A DNA stretch of 64,000 nucleotides from Flavobacterium flavigenum (GCF_027111255.2 NZ_CP114285.2:372001-436000); one strand, 5' to 3'; positions 9,544 to 19,377 are shown, numbered from the stretch's first letter. The notes: generated by a model from the sequence alone, not told the origin. Made by a program: numbers and translations.

Positions 9544-12522
9544 CTATTTTGAATTATGTAAGACAGGAGGTGCTCCAAAATAACTCGGATAATTGTTGTC
9601 AGGGTTCACAACAATTTTTTCAAGCACTATTTCAGGATCTATCATAATTACTTTCAGTGTGTGAATTCCTGCTTCTTTGATATCTATTTCAAAATCCAGC
9701 CAACGCATATTATCAAAAATTTCATTTCGTCGGAATTGTCCGGCACCAATCAGGGCTATGTTTTTATTGATTGGCGGGTAAGGTTTTAAAACAGATGATC
9801 TGGCTAAAATTTCAGGTGTATATTCTTTGAATTCATCATGAAAACCTTTTCTTGCATCCAACACCTGAGGTGTCTGATCATCCATTGACACAGCAATTCT
9901 CAACCCGCGCTGCGGATATACATCCTGAGTAGGAAGGATACCCAAACAAACCGTACTTTTTCCGGTTGTTGGAAGAAATACTTTATATTCCAGTGTAGCA
10001 CCGTCCTCTGCTGTACTGTTTCTGGCTGTTACAGGGGATATTCCCACATTAGCTTTGCCTTTGCCTAAATCCGGCAGGACAATCCATTTTGCATCTTTCC
10101 CGGGTTTATTAGCATTGAATTGATAGGCTGGAATAGTAAATTCACCTGTAAAATTACCAAAAAACGGTTCCTTAATTTTTGGCAATGCTGCTTTAACAGC
10201 ATTAACAGATACAGCTATAATTTCATTGTCTTTTTTTATTTCGACAATGCCATTTGATTTTCCTTCGGGCAATTTTTTCCAGTCAACATCTACTAAAATC
10301 CGAAAATCTTTCTCTACCTTTCCGTTGTTACTACTTAATTTAATCCACGGCTGGTCTGCTTTTGCTTCAAACTCAAAAGAACCTGTACCCCGGTTGAAAA
10401 CCTCTATATAATAAGATTGTTTTTTGAGAATATCAAAGACTGGAAGCTGAGGCTTTTCCTGATTTACAGGCCACGCTGCTTCAGAACCTTCTGTTGCAAT
10501 TCCCATTGAGGGTTCAGTAAGTGGAGTTACTTCTTTTAATTCTGGTAATTTGTTTTCTTTTGGCATTTGCCAGGTAGTGTAACCAATATGAATATCTGAC
10601 ATCATATTTTTCCACTTCCCATTTGACATTGGACCGTTATAATAATCACTTAATTTTTTATCAAGAGCGAAAAGATCTTTTGCACGTTGAGCATAATCAT
10701 TGGCACTAACTCTTCCTTGTTTGGCATAGAGCTGATTTTTACCTGCTGCAAGATATATTTCGGCAACGCCAGCAGAAGCCTTTGCAGGATAAAGTACTAA
10801 CTGATAGTAAGTATCTTTTAGTTCCGGTGCAATTTTTGCTTCTAATGCTTCGGCTTTAGCGGTAACTTCCCGCCACAGTTGAAGCATGTGATCAGCTTCA
10901 TTATGATTTACATAACTAAAAATTTGAGGTGTCTGGACTTCTGCCTTTCTTAAAAGATTGTATTTAGAATATTTAGAAACGATATCAGCGATTTCTTCTG
11001 CATGTTCCTTACCAAAAATACTTTTGGCCCAGTTAATCGTATAATCCATTGTTTTGCTTGCAGGATATGCATCAGGATTCCAGGCAAAATGCATAATGAA
11101 GTCAATAGGTAATTCTTTTGGCTTCAAATCACCCACATTAACTATCCAGATACGGTCAAGTCCGCTTTGATAAGCTAAATTGAATTGCTCCTGAAGCTTA
11201 GGAATAGTGGTAGTATTAACCCATCGATCGCTATTTGGCCCTCCGTTCATATCAATATGATAATACAGGCCGCTTCCGCCTTTTCTGTTTTTCTCTTTTG
11301 GTGGCGCAATACGACGGATATACCCCCAATTATTATCACAAAACAATAACGTAATATCGTCAGGAACATTGAATCCTGCATCATAGTATCGTTGCACTTC
11401 AGTAAAAATCGCCCATAATTGCGGATGGTTGGCAGGATCATCATTATAGACTTTCTGAATGATATCTCGTTGACTTTTTATTACATTTTCTAAAGTTTTA
11501 ATATTATCAAGATCATCTCCTTTTCCCATCGCTACATCACCATCGCCACGCATACTCATAGTAATCAGGTTTTCATAATTTTTATTTCGATTAAGACCTT
11601 CAAACCAAAATTTCTCCAGGTTGGTACTGTTTTTAACAAAATCCCAGTCCCCTATTTCCTGTTTGCGTTTTGTATATTCTTTTTGTGAGCGCATCATTGG
11701 TTCGTGATGAGAAGTCCCCATTACAATACCGTATTCATCGGCTAAAGCAGGACTAATCGGATCATCTTCGTTAAATGCGTTGCCCCACATCGCAGGCCAT
11801 AGATAATTGGCTTTCAGGCGTAAAAGCAATTCAAACATATTTACATACATTTTAGAATTAACCCCGCCAAATTTAGCGTTAGACCAACCTGTAAAAGAAG
11901 GCGATTCATCATTGATAAAAATACCACGGTATTTTACTTTAGGTGATTCCTGCACGTACCGGCCTGCTTTTACAAATAATTGATTATTTTTTTTAGCAGG
12001 AACATCAGCCCAAAAATACCAGGGAGAAACGCCTATTTTTTCAGAAATATCATAGATTCCATAAATGGTTCCCCGTTTATCACTTCCGGCAACAACCAAA
12101 TTACCATCTACGGTTTGAATGACAAAGGATTCCCATTGCCCCTTTATTTCTGAAACGTCTATTTTTTTATGGGCAATTAACTGGTCTATTATTTTGCTTT
12201 TACCTATTGTTCCAATTAAAATTGTTCCTTTTGCAGGATATGTCAATTTGTGGACAACTTCCGATTTAATTCCGGAAACTTTATGCACATCATCTGCAAA
12301 GTCGTTAGCGGCACGTATTACGCCTTTCCAGTCTGAATCATCCAGATAGATTGAAGCTGACCTTCCATTAGCAACAATAGCAAAAGCATTTTTTGATGTT
12401 TTATGTTCAATATATTGTGGTGGTGTTTTGTAATCTGTTTTATTGGCAGCTTTGACCAGAAATGGTTTAAACAGTATAATCCCCAAAATAAACAATATAG
12501 CTTTTAATTTATTAATATTCAT
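9544..12522 (-). CDS. GH115 xylan alpha-1,2-glucuronidase
   Basis: A 992-residue exported protein (signal peptide about 1-25) with the architecture of GH115. The N-terminal domain carries GTIYGIYDISEKIGVSPWYFWADVP. The barrel region contains DESPSFTGWSNAKFGG, LRLKANYLWPAMWGNAF and GTSHHEPMMRS. A helical region and C-terminal beta domain extend to residue 992. GH115 enzymes release (4-O-methyl-)glucuronic acid from internal as well as terminal xylose residues of glucuronoxylan, which complements GH67. It sits between GH43 (217 bp upstream) and GH67 (23 bp downstream). Length and motifs fit an intact enzyme. Confidence 0.92.
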   Translation of the reverse strand: MNINKLKAILFILGIILFKPFLVKAANKTDYKTPPQYIEHKTSKNAFAIVANGRSASIYLDDSDWKGVIRAANDFADDVHKVSGIKSEVVHKLTYPAKGTILIGTIGKSKIIDQLIAHKKIDVSEIKGQWESFVIQTVDGNLVVAGSDKRGTIYGIYDISEKIGVSPWYFWADVPAKKNNQLFVKAGRYVQESPKVKYRGIFINDESPSFTGWSNAKFGGVNSKMYVNMFELLLRLKANYLWPAMWGNAFNEDDPISPALADEYGIVMGTSHHEPMMRSQKEYTKRKQEIGDWDFVKNSTNLEKFWFEGLNRNKNYENLITMSMRGDGDVAMGKGDDLDNIKTLENVIKSQRDIIQKVYNDDPANHPQLWAIFTEVQRYYDAGFNVPDDITLLFCDNNWGYIRRIAPPKEKNRKGGSGLYYHIDMNGGPNSDRWVNTTTIPKLQEQFNLAYQSGLDRIWIVNVGDLKPKELPIDFIMHFAWNPDAYPASKTMDYTINWAKSIFGKEHAEEIADIVSKYSKYNLLRKAEVQTPQIFSYVNHNEADHMLQLWREVTAKAEALEAKIAPELKDTYYQLVLYPAKASAGVAEIYLAAGKNQLYAKQGRVSANDYAQRAKDLFALDKKLSDYYNGPMSNGKWKNMMSDIHIGYTTWQMPKENKLPELKEVTPLTEPSMGIATEGSEAAWPVNQEKPQLPVFDILKKQSYYIEVFNRGTGSFEFEAKADQPWIKLSSNNGKVEKDFRILVDVDWKKLPEGKSNGIVEIKKDNEIIAVSVNAVKAALPKIKEPFFGNFTGEFTIPAYQFNANKPGKDAKWIVLPDLGKGKANVGISPVTARNSTAEDGATLEYKVFLPTTGKSTVCLGILPTQDVYPQRGLRIAVSMDDQTPQVLDARKGFHDEFKEYTPEILARSSVLKPYPPINKNIALIGAGQFRRNEIFDNMRWLDFEIDIKEAGIHTLKVIMIDPEIVLEKIVVNPDNNYPSYFGAPPVLHNSK

Positions 12523-12739
12523 TTTTTACGGTTTAGTTAATATGTGCAATAGTTAGGTTTCATTAGAGATTAAATGAGCGCATAAAAAGATTTGCATTGA
12601 TGGTTTATCAAATGAGAAATGATTTTTATCTTTTAAAGTCGGTCCTCTGCTATCTTACACGAAGCCTGAATACAAATGAAATTTTCTGCCAGAATAGACT
12701 ATTCATTTCAAATTTCATTAGCTTTTATTTCGTTTTTGA
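12523..12739. other. 217-bp gap between GH43 and GH115 genes
   Basis: No gene. It contains an imperfectly spaced inverted repeat (ATGAAATTT at 12676-12684 and AAATTTCAT at 12710-12718). This may form an mRNA hairpin downstream of GH43 and could lower or uncouple expression of the two following genes. No clear terminator T-tract or exact -7 element is seen. Confidence 0.3.
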
Positions 12740-13858
12740 TTAATATTTGATAAGCTGCTCTGTCCATGTAGGTCCGGTAATGTAAAACATCCCATCTTCG
12801 TATTTTACGGGTTCAATACCCATTTGTGGGGTAAGTTCCCATGGCTGGAAAGACTGGCTGTATGGATAAGGTCTCTTGTCATACATAAAATAGTGACAGG
12901 AATTCCATAAATTTCCGTCAGGTCCTATAAACAGTGCATTATGTCCGGTCTCCTGATAAGGGTCTTCGGTATCAGCAAAAGAAAGATTTTCATAACCACC
13001 TTCCTTCGCCATTTGTTCCCTATACTGTTTTTTCCGTGTTCCGAAAATAGGATCTGGCGAAGCAAGTTCCCACGGCCCGAGAGGACTTTTTGATTTGAGT
13101 AAAGCTACTTCATAACCACGTGTCCATGTTGAGAAAAACATAAAATAAGTTCCTTCTTTTTTAATGACAAAAGGACCTTCAATACCGCCAACCATCCAAT
13201 CGGGCCATCCAGGCTGTTTTTTATCGAGAAACTTCACTAGCGGTGTAGTTAATTTCCCTGTTTTCAAATCGATTTTTGACTGAAAAAGTCCGTTGCCACT
13301 GCAATATAAATATACTTGCCCATCTTCATCCTCAAACAACGTAGCATCGTTATTATATTGAGGTGTAATTGGTCCATTCAACAATTTATAAGGGCCAGTA
13401 ATTTTATCTGACGAAAAAAGCCAGACATTATGAGTAGCCATACCTTTCGGATCTTCTTTGGTTACTTCCCCACTGTTTACAGTCATGTAGAATTTACCCT
13501 TTATTTTATGAATTTCAGGAGCCCAGAATCTTCCATTATAGGGTGTATTTGGAGGCAATTTCTTAGCGTCAATTAAAAAAGAATGCTGTTTCCAGTTAAG
13601 CAGATCCTTTGAAACTAATAATCGAACTCCGTGATTATGTCCTTCCCAAACAGGATTTGACGTTCCCACGCAATACCAAGTATCACTTTCTTTGATAATA
13701 AAATGATCTCGCATTGAAATTGCAGAATCCCTTGTTATAGGATTAGTATAGCGAAATTGTTTTTGTAGAGAACTTTTTTGCTTATTATTTTGTGCAAAAT
13801 TTATATGTGCAATAAAAAAACATAATGATGATATTAACGTTAGTTTAAATGTTTTCAT
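12740..13858 (-). CDS. GH43 glycoside hydrolase (arabinofuranosidase/xylosidase type)
   Basis: A 372-residue secreted protein with a signal peptide (1-22) and a single five-bladed GH43 propeller. The three carboxylates are in expected contexts: Asp51 in SMRDHF (base), Asp171 in NNDATLFED (pKa modulator) and Glu227 in GGIEGPF (acid). There is no added carbohydrate-binding module. GH43 enzymes act on arabinose or xylose side chains of arabinoxylan and xylo-oligosaccharides; some act on galactan. With GH115 and GH67 downstream, xylan debranching is the best reading. The subfamily is uncertain. Confidence 0.88.
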   Translation of the reverse strand: MKTFKLTLISSLCFFIAHINFAQNNKQKSSLQKQFRYTNPITRDSAISMRDHFIIKESDTWYCVGTSNPVWEGHNHGVRLLVSKDLLNWKQHSFLIDAKKLPPNTPYNGRFWAPEIHKIKGKFYMTVNSGEVTKEDPKGMATHNVWLFSSDKITGPYKLLNGPITPQYNNDATLFEDEDGQVYLYCSGNGLFQSKIDLKTGKLTTPLVKFLDKKQPGWPDWMVGGIEGPFVIKKEGTYFMFFSTWTRGYEVALLKSKSPLGPWELASPDPIFGTRKKQYREQMAKEGGYENLSFADTEDPYQETGHNALFIGPDGNLWNSCHYFMYDKRPYPYSQSFQPWELTPQMGIEPVKYEDGMFYITGPTWTEQLIKY

Positions 13859-14060
13859 GATTTATTTATATAGAAATTCATTTATTTAAATGAGTTTTGG
13901 ATAACCGCTATTATAAAGAATTATAAAAAAACAGAAGGCTAAATTAAATTGAAAGCCTTGTATAATTTGTTTTAACCTTCATTTGAATAGTCTTGAATTG
14001 AAAATTTAACGATTCATTACTCTTACCCATTTAGCAAATATAAAAAAATAGAATTAAAAA

Positions 14061-14070
14061 CAACCGGTTG
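14061..14070. promoter_or_regulatory. LacI/GalR-type operator candidate
   Basis: CAACCGGTTG is a perfect 10-bp palindrome fitting the AANCGNTT core bound by many LacI/GalR-family repressors. It lies about 200 bp upstream of the GH43 start. The regulator is not in the window. The site is G/C-rich against a very AT-rich background, which makes chance less likely. Confidence 0.4.
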
Positions 14071-14249
14071 CATTTTATATTTTACTTTTATAGTGTAATA
14101 CAGATTTTCTTTATCCTGGATATAAAGTTATAGGTAAGGCGGATAACATTTAAAATTAAGCTTTATAAAAACTAATTGCTTAAATTCAAAATTCTTTTTT
14201 TACTGCATCTTTTTAGAAAACATTAAGAAAGCTTTGTTTGACAAATTAG

Positions 14250-14257
14250 TATATTTG
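14250..14257 (+). promoter_or_regulatory. -7 promoter element for the efflux leader gene
   Basis: TATATTTG exactly matches the Bacteroidota -7 element TAnnTTTG, 53 bp upstream of the 14310 start. TTTG motifs at 14233-14240 lie closer than the usual -33 spacing. Confidence 0.45.
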
Positions 14258-14309
14258 GCCATCATTTAAGATTTCCAAACAAAAATAATTTTAGTTTTCG
14301 AATAAAACG

Positions 14310-14669
14310 ATGAAAAATACTAAGTTCACGTGTATAATTTTACTATTTCTGCTACTCTTTATCGGGAGTACGGAATCTGGTAGATATAAAGCTGAACAAA
14401 ATCTTAATGAAAACCTTTGCGAGCTTTCTATTGCTGATATTCCGCAGTTTTTATCTTCGGATTTACTGAATAAAGAAATCCATATTCATTATGCTGTAAA
14501 GAAGAAAATTAAGTTTCGTGCCACTACTTCAGAATACACCACATTAAGGTCTCCCTATTACAGCAATCTGATAAAATTCAGAAATTATAAGAAAAGCCTA
14601 ATTTATGGTATTGCCTCTATATACCAAATCCAGCGCCATACTTATCTCCACCTCTATCAATTATTCTAG
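14310..14669 (+). CDS. Small exported protein preceding the RND efflux genes
   Basis: A 119-residue protein with a clear hydrophobic leader (residues 8-19, rich in Leu/Phe). The middle part ELSIADIPQFLSSDLL is acidic, and the end is basic and aromatic (HTYLHLYQLF). I recognise no domain. It is 226 bp upstream of the membrane fusion protein gene and downstream of a TATATTTG element, so it may be the first gene of the efflux transcript, either as a periplasmic accessory or a leader peptide. The gap after it (14670-14894) holds no other gene. Coding status is likely but not certain. Confidence 0.5.
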   Translation: MKNTKFTCIILLFLLLFIGSTESGRYKAEQNLNENLCELSIADIPQFLSSDLLNKEIHIHYAVKKKIKFRATTSEYTTLRSPYYSNLIKFRNYKKSLIYGIASIYQIQRHTYLHLYQLF

Positions 14670-14894
14670 GTCATAGAATAAGATTCGCATTTTTATAAAT
14701 ACAATTTAACTCACCTCTCTTTTTGTATCTGTAGCCAGATGTAAAGAGCAAATTTTTGTTTATAAAACTGTACTATACAATCCGAAACGGCTCAAGCTAT
14801 ATTCGGAGCATTTCCATTTTTCTAAAACCAATTATAACTTCCCTGTAGCAATCTATAAGGGGAGAAAATCTATTTATATCATAAAAAAATAATC

Positions 14895-15986
14895 ATGAAC
14901 ACCAAAAACAATTCATTTTTCATTGTAATATTATCGCTTTTTGTCCTGGTCTCGTGCGGCGATAAAGCCAGAAAGAACTCAGACAAAATAAAAACAGTTC
15001 CGGTCTATAAAATTACCTTAAAAGACACTATAGTTTCGAGCAAATTTGTTGCCGATGTGCAGGCAAAAAACAATGTAGAAATTCATGCCCGCATTCCGGG
15101 TTTACTGGATAAAGTGTACGTAAGTGAAGGTCAAAAAGTAAAAAAAGGACAAATACTTTTTAAAATTAGCGACCTGGAACTTCAGATTCAGCTTTTGAAG
15201 GCAGAAGCTGTTTATAAAAGTGCAAAAGCCGATCTAAGAATCGCAACTGTTGAGCTGGAGCAAGCCCAAACCCTTTTCAATAAAAAAGTAATTGCGGATA
15301 AAGAACTGGAATTATCCAAAGCAAAATACGAAGCAGCTTCTGCGAAAGTAGCACATGCTGTGGCAGAAAAAAAAGCGATTACACAGCAGATTAGTTTTAC
15401 TACAATCTGCGCCCCTTTTAACGGAACTATTGACCGTATTCCGCTTAAAGAAGGAAGTTTAGTTGAAAACGGCTCATTATTGACCACTGTTTCTCAATTA
15501 GATGATGTTTATGCTTACTTCTCAATTCCGGAAAATACCTATTTCCAAATGATGGAAGACAAAACCTTAAACACACATGGTGATATCAAACTTATATTGC
15601 CAAACGGAATGGTCTATGGTCAAAAAGGAGAACTAAGAACTGCTGACGGGGAAATCGACAGACAGACAGGTTCTATTCAATACAAAGCAAAATTTCATAA
15701 TCCGCAGGGATTTATCAAACACGGAACTTCTGGAAAACTGATTATCTCAGAACCCAAAACCAATGCAATTTTAATTCCGCAGAAAGCTGTTTTTTCTATT
15801 CAGGACAAACAATACGTTTTCCGCGTGAACAAAGATGGAGTAGTTAAAATGACAAATGTTACAATTGAAACCACTCTTGATGATGTTTACATCTTAAACG
15901 ATGGACTAAAAAGTGATGACCTGATTGTACAGGAAGGTACGCAATCATTAAGAGACGGCGATAAAATCAACATGAAACAAATGTAG
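14895..15986 (+). CDS. RND efflux periplasmic adaptor (membrane fusion protein) lipoprotein
   Basis: A 363-residue AcrA/MexA-type adaptor. The leader ends in a lipobox, LVSCG (Cys21), so it is anchored to the inner membrane. Domains in order are the first half of a lipoyl barrel (ADVQAKNNVEIHARIPGLLDKV), an alpha-helical hairpin (about 95-165), the second lipoyl half (TICAPFNGTIDRIPLKEGSLV), a beta-barrel and a membrane-proximal C-terminal domain. It bridges the inner-membrane pump and outer-membrane channel encoded by the next two genes (51 bp to the pump). No metal-binding His/Met cluster is seen, so multidrug export is more likely than heavy-metal export. Confidence 0.92.
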   Translation: MNTKNNSFFIVILSLFVLVSCGDKARKNSDKIKTVPVYKITLKDTIVSSKFVADVQAKNNVEIHARIPGLLDKVYVSEGQKVKKGQILFKISDLELQIQLLKAEAVYKSAKADLRIATVELEQAQTLFNKKVIADKELELSKAKYEAASAKVAHAVAEKKAITQQISFTTICAPFNGTIDRIPLKEGSLVENGSLLTTVSQLDDVYAYFSIPENTYFQMMEDKTLNTHGDIKLILPNGMVYGQKGELRTADGEIDRQTGSIQYKAKFHNPQGFIKHGTSGKLIISEPKTNAILIPQKAVFSIQDKQYVFRVNKDGVVKMTNVTIETTLDDVYILNDGLKSDDLIVQEGTQSLRDGDKINMKQM

Positions 15987-16037
15987 TTTTATTGATCTGT
16001 AAAACAGTTATTTAATTATTTATCTAAAAAATTTAAA

Positions 16038-19000
16038 ATGATAGAGCTATTTATCAGAAGGAAGATATTGTCCTTAATCATCTCGGTTATGATAGTCCTT
16101 CTGGGATTGCTGGCGTTGTTTCAGCTTCCCATTACCCAATTCCCAGATATTGTACCACCGTCTGTAACCGTTACAGCAAAATATACAGGAGCAAATGCAG
16201 AGGTTTCCGCCAATGCTGTCGCCCTTCCGCTCGAAAGAGCCATAAACGGAGTTCCCGGAATGACGTATATGTCAACCGTAACTTCGAATGATGGTTTGAC
16301 CTTAATTCAGGTTTTCTTTGAAGTAGGAACCGATCCCGATTTGGCTGCCGTAAACGTACAGAACAGGGTTACCACAATTCTGGATGAACTTCCGGAAGAG
16401 GTAATTCGTGCCGGAGTTACGACCGAGAAAGAGGTAAACAGTATGCTGATGTACCTGAACATTACAAGTACCGACAAAACTCAGGATGAGCAGTTTATCT
16501 TCAACTTTACAGACATTAATATTCTTCAGGAATTAAAGCGTATTGATGGTGTAGGACGTGCCGAAATTATGGGGCAAAAAGAATATTCGATGCGTGTCTG
16601 GCTGGATCCGGAAAAAATGCTTTCGTATAATATTTCGGCAAATGAAGTTATTAATTCGCTTCAAAAACAAAACATTTCTGCCGCTCCTGGTAAAGTTGGT
16701 GAAGGATCCGGACAAATGGACAATCAATTGCAATATGTAATTAAATACGGAGGGAAATTCTTTGAGCCAAATCAGTACGAAGAAATTCCGTTAAGGGCCA
16801 ATTCAGACGGAACAATTTTAAGATTAAAAGATATTTCGAAAATTGAATTTGGTGCGATGAGTTACGGAATGGTTTCTAAAACCGATGGAAAACCTTCTGC
16901 ATCCATCATGCTGAAACAGCGTCCGGGTTCCAATGCCTCTGAAGTAATTGCAAGTGTAAAAGAAAAAATGACCGAACTAAAAGGTTCATCTTTTCCTCCA
17001 GGAATGGAATTCAACATTGCTTATGATGTTTCACGTTTCCTTGATGCTTCTATTGACGAAGTATTAAAAACTTTGATTGAAGCATTTATTTTAGTAGCTT
17101 TTGTGGTTTTCCTTTTCCTTCAGGACTGGAGATCAACTTTAATTCCGGTTTTAGCGGTTCCTGTGGCGCTTATTGGTGCATTTACTTTTATGTCGATGAT
17201 GGGATTCTCTATTAACTTATTGACGCTTTTCGCTTTAGTACTTTCCATCGGAATTGTAGTTGATAACGCGATTGTCGTTGTCGAAGCCGTCCACGTAAAA
17301 ATCACCGAAGAACACATGTCACCAATGGACGCTACGATTAGCGCCATGAAAGAAATTACAGGTGCCGTTATCGCGATTACCATTGTAATGGCTGCGGTGT
17401 TTATTCCAGTTGCCTTCTTGAGCGGTCCCGTTGGCGTTTTCTACAGGCAGTTTTCTTTAACAATGGCAATCAGTATTGTAATTTCCGGAATTAATGCGCT
17501 TACGCTTACTCCTGCCCTTTGCGCCATTATGCTGAAACCACATGATCCAAATAAAGAGAAAAAATCACTTTTAGATCGTTTCTTCCACAGATTCAATAAT
17601 TGGTTTGATTCTATTACGTTAAAATATATAAAAGTATTAGTGAAATTTGCTGATCGTAATACGGTTACAGTTGGTTTATTAGTATTGTTTTGTGTTTTAA
17701 CTTGGGGAACGACAAAGTTTTTAGCATCAGGATTTATTCCGACGGAAGATCAAGGTATGGTTTACGTGAGCGTTACAACGCCACAAGGAGCAACTGTAGA
17801 ACGTACTGAAAAAGCGTTGGATGAAGTAACCAAAATTGCGCAAGGAATTAAAGGTGTTGATAACGTGACTACTCTTGCCGGATACAGTATTGTAACTGAA
17901 ATTGCCGGAGCTTCGTACGGAATGGGGATGATCAACCTGAAAGACTGGAGCGAACGTGATGTTTCGGTTACCGATTTTATGGCAGAATTGATAGAAAAAA
18001 CAAAAAACATTACCGACGCACAAATCGAGATTTTTGCACCACCAACTGTTCCTGGTTTTGGTAATACGAGTGGTTTTGAGCTTCGTTTGCTGGATAAATC
18101 TGGAGGAAGTATCACCAATACAGATAAAGTAACGAAAGAATTCATCGCAGCATTAAATGCTTCTCCGGAAATTCAGAACTCATTCTCGAGTTTTGATGCC
18201 ACTTTCCCACAATATTTAATTCATATTGATTATGATTTGGCTGCCAAAAAAGGAATTTCGGTTGACAATGCCATGAGCACTTTGCAGACGATGTTAGGTT
18301 CTTTTTATGCCACCAATTTTATCCGTTTCTCTCAAATGTATAAAGTTATGGTTCAGGCAAGTCCGCAATTCCGTCAAAATCCGGAAAGCATTTTGGATAT
18401 GTATCTGAAGAATGAAGCTGGCGAAATGGTTCCGTTTTCTACTTTCATCAAATTAGAAAGAGTCTATGGGCCTGAAGTTTTAACGCGTTACAACATGTAC
18501 ATGTCGGCAATGATTAACGGAGAACCAGCTGAAGGTTACAGTTCTGGAGATGCCATTGCTGCCGTCGAAAGAATCGCCGCCGAAAAACTGCCAAGCCGTT
18601 TTGAACTAGAATGGTCCGGTATGACACGTGAAGAAATTCTTTCGGGTAACCAAACCATATACATTTTTGCGCTCTGTATACTTTTCGTATACTTATTATT
18701 AGCGGCTCAGTACGAAAGTTTATTGCTTCCGTTTCCGGTATTATTGAGCTTGCCTGTCGGGGTTTTCGGTTCTTACATTGCACTTGTAATGGTCGGATTA
18801 GACAATAACATTTATGCCCAGGTAGCACTCGTCATGCTGATTGGTCTGCTCGCCAAAAACGCCATTCTGATTGTTGAATTTGCTATGGCACAGAACAAAC
18901 TCGGACGTGATATTGTCGAAGCTGCGATTGAAGGCGCCCGACTTCGTTTCCGTCCTATTTTGATGACTTCGTTTGCTTTTATTTCAGGATTGATTCCGTT

Positions 19001-19154
19001 GTGTATTGCTTCTGGCGCAGGTGCAATTGGTAATCGTTCCATTGGTACAGCAGCTGCAGGTGGAATGTTAATAGGAACTGTATTTGGTCTTTTAATAATT
19101 CCTGGACTTTATATACTTTTTGCAAAATTAGAAAAACGGATGAGTAAATCTTAG
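16038..19154 (+). CDS. RND efflux transporter, AcrB/MexB (HAE1) type
   Basis: A 1038-residue, 12-helix proton-driven pump with two large periplasmic loops. Its opening (a helix, then QFPDIVPPSVTVTAKYTGA) and the ending are typical of the hydrophobe/amphiphile exporters. The TM4 proton-relay motif reads GIVVDNAIVVVEA, so the second Asp of the AcrB DD pair is Asn here (Asp409-Asn410). The TM10 Lys is kept (Lys940 in LLAKNAILIVEFA). The DN variant also occurs in related pumps, so the protein is probably functional. It is flanked by its adaptor and its outer-membrane channel. Substrate is unknown. Confidence 0.93.
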   Translation: MIELFIRRKILSLIISVMIVLLGLLALFQLPITQFPDIVPPSVTVTAKYTGANAEVSANAVALPLERAINGVPGMTYMSTVTSNDGLTLIQVFFEVGTDPDLAAVNVQNRVTTILDELPEEVIRAGVTTEKEVNSMLMYLNITSTDKTQDEQFIFNFTDINILQELKRIDGVGRAEIMGQKEYSMRVWLDPEKMLSYNISANEVINSLQKQNISAAPGKVGEGSGQMDNQLQYVIKYGGKFFEPNQYEEIPLRANSDGTILRLKDISKIEFGAMSYGMVSKTDGKPSASIMLKQRPGSNASEVIASVKEKMTELKGSSFPPGMEFNIAYDVSRFLDASIDEVLKTLIEAFILVAFVVFLFLQDWRSTLIPVLAVPVALIGAFTFMSMMGFSINLLTLFALVLSIGIVVDNAIVVVEAVHVKITEEHMSPMDATISAMKEITGAVIAITIVMAAVFIPVAFLSGPVGVFYRQFSLTMAISIVISGINALTLTPALCAIMLKPHDPNKEKKSLLDRFFHRFNNWFDSITLKYIKVLVKFADRNTVTVGLLVLFCVLTWGTTKFLASGFIPTEDQGMVYVSVTTPQGATVERTEKALDEVTKIAQGIKGVDNVTTLAGYSIVTEIAGASYGMGMINLKDWSERDVSVTDFMAELIEKTKNITDAQIEIFAPPTVPGFGNTSGFELRLLDKSGGSITNTDKVTKEFIAALNASPEIQNSFSSFDATFPQYLIHIDYDLAAKKGISVDNAMSTLQTMLGSFYATNFIRFSQMYKVMVQASPQFRQNPESILDMYLKNEAGEMVPFSTFIKLERVYGPEVLTRYNMYMSAMINGEPAEGYSSGDAIAAVERIAAEKLPSRFELEWSGMTREEILSGNQTIYIFALCILFVYLLLAAQYESLLLPFPVLLSLPVGVFGSYIALVMVGLDNNIYAQVALVMLIGLLAKNAILIVEFAMAQNKLGRDIVEAAIEGARLRFRPILMTSFAFISGLIPLCIASGAGAIGNRSIGTAAAGGMLIGTVFGLLIIPGLYILFAKLEKRMSKS

Positions 19155-19161
19155 TATATAA

Positions 19162-19303
19162 TTTTAAACACATAGAAACATAGAGTTTAGGAAACTTAAG
19201 AAGGCGTTTCACTTTTCTAAAATTCACATAGCTATGTGTTAGAAACTAGTTTCTTTTCATTTCCTTTTCGAAAAGAAAAATCTATGTTTCTATGTGTTAA
19301 AAT
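19162..19303. repeat. Palindrome-rich intergenic element in the efflux operon
   Basis: The gap between pump and channel genes is built of nested palindromes. An 18-bp outer inverted repeat (19167-19184 and 19281-19298, core CACATAGAAACATAGA) encloses three perfect palindromes: CACATAGCTATGTG (19225-19238), AGAAACTAGTTTCT (19241-19254) and CTTTTCGAAAAG (19264-19275). The outer arm motif looks like a dispersed repeat. It probably folds in mRNA and may protect or attenuate the operon transcript. Confidence 0.65.
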
Positions 19304-19377
19304 AAAAATTTAGACAAAAGATTGAACAAATAAATTAAACAATGAAAGACCTATTAAATCAATATAAAAATGCTAAC

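Larger units (their letters stand above)
13859..14309. other. Divergent intergenic region upstream of the xylan genes
   Basis: This 451-bp AT-rich region separates GH43 (minus) from the efflux leader gene (plus). It contains the perfect palindrome CAACCGGTTG at 14061-14070 and a plus-strand TATATTTG at 14250-14257, 53 bp before the 14310 start. I see no further gene. Confidence 0.5.

Noticed and set aside
17762..18145. 127-residue minus-strand ORF opposite the RND pump
   Set aside because: Antisense shadow of a conserved transporter; it overlaps another shadow frame (17727-18023) and has no family features.
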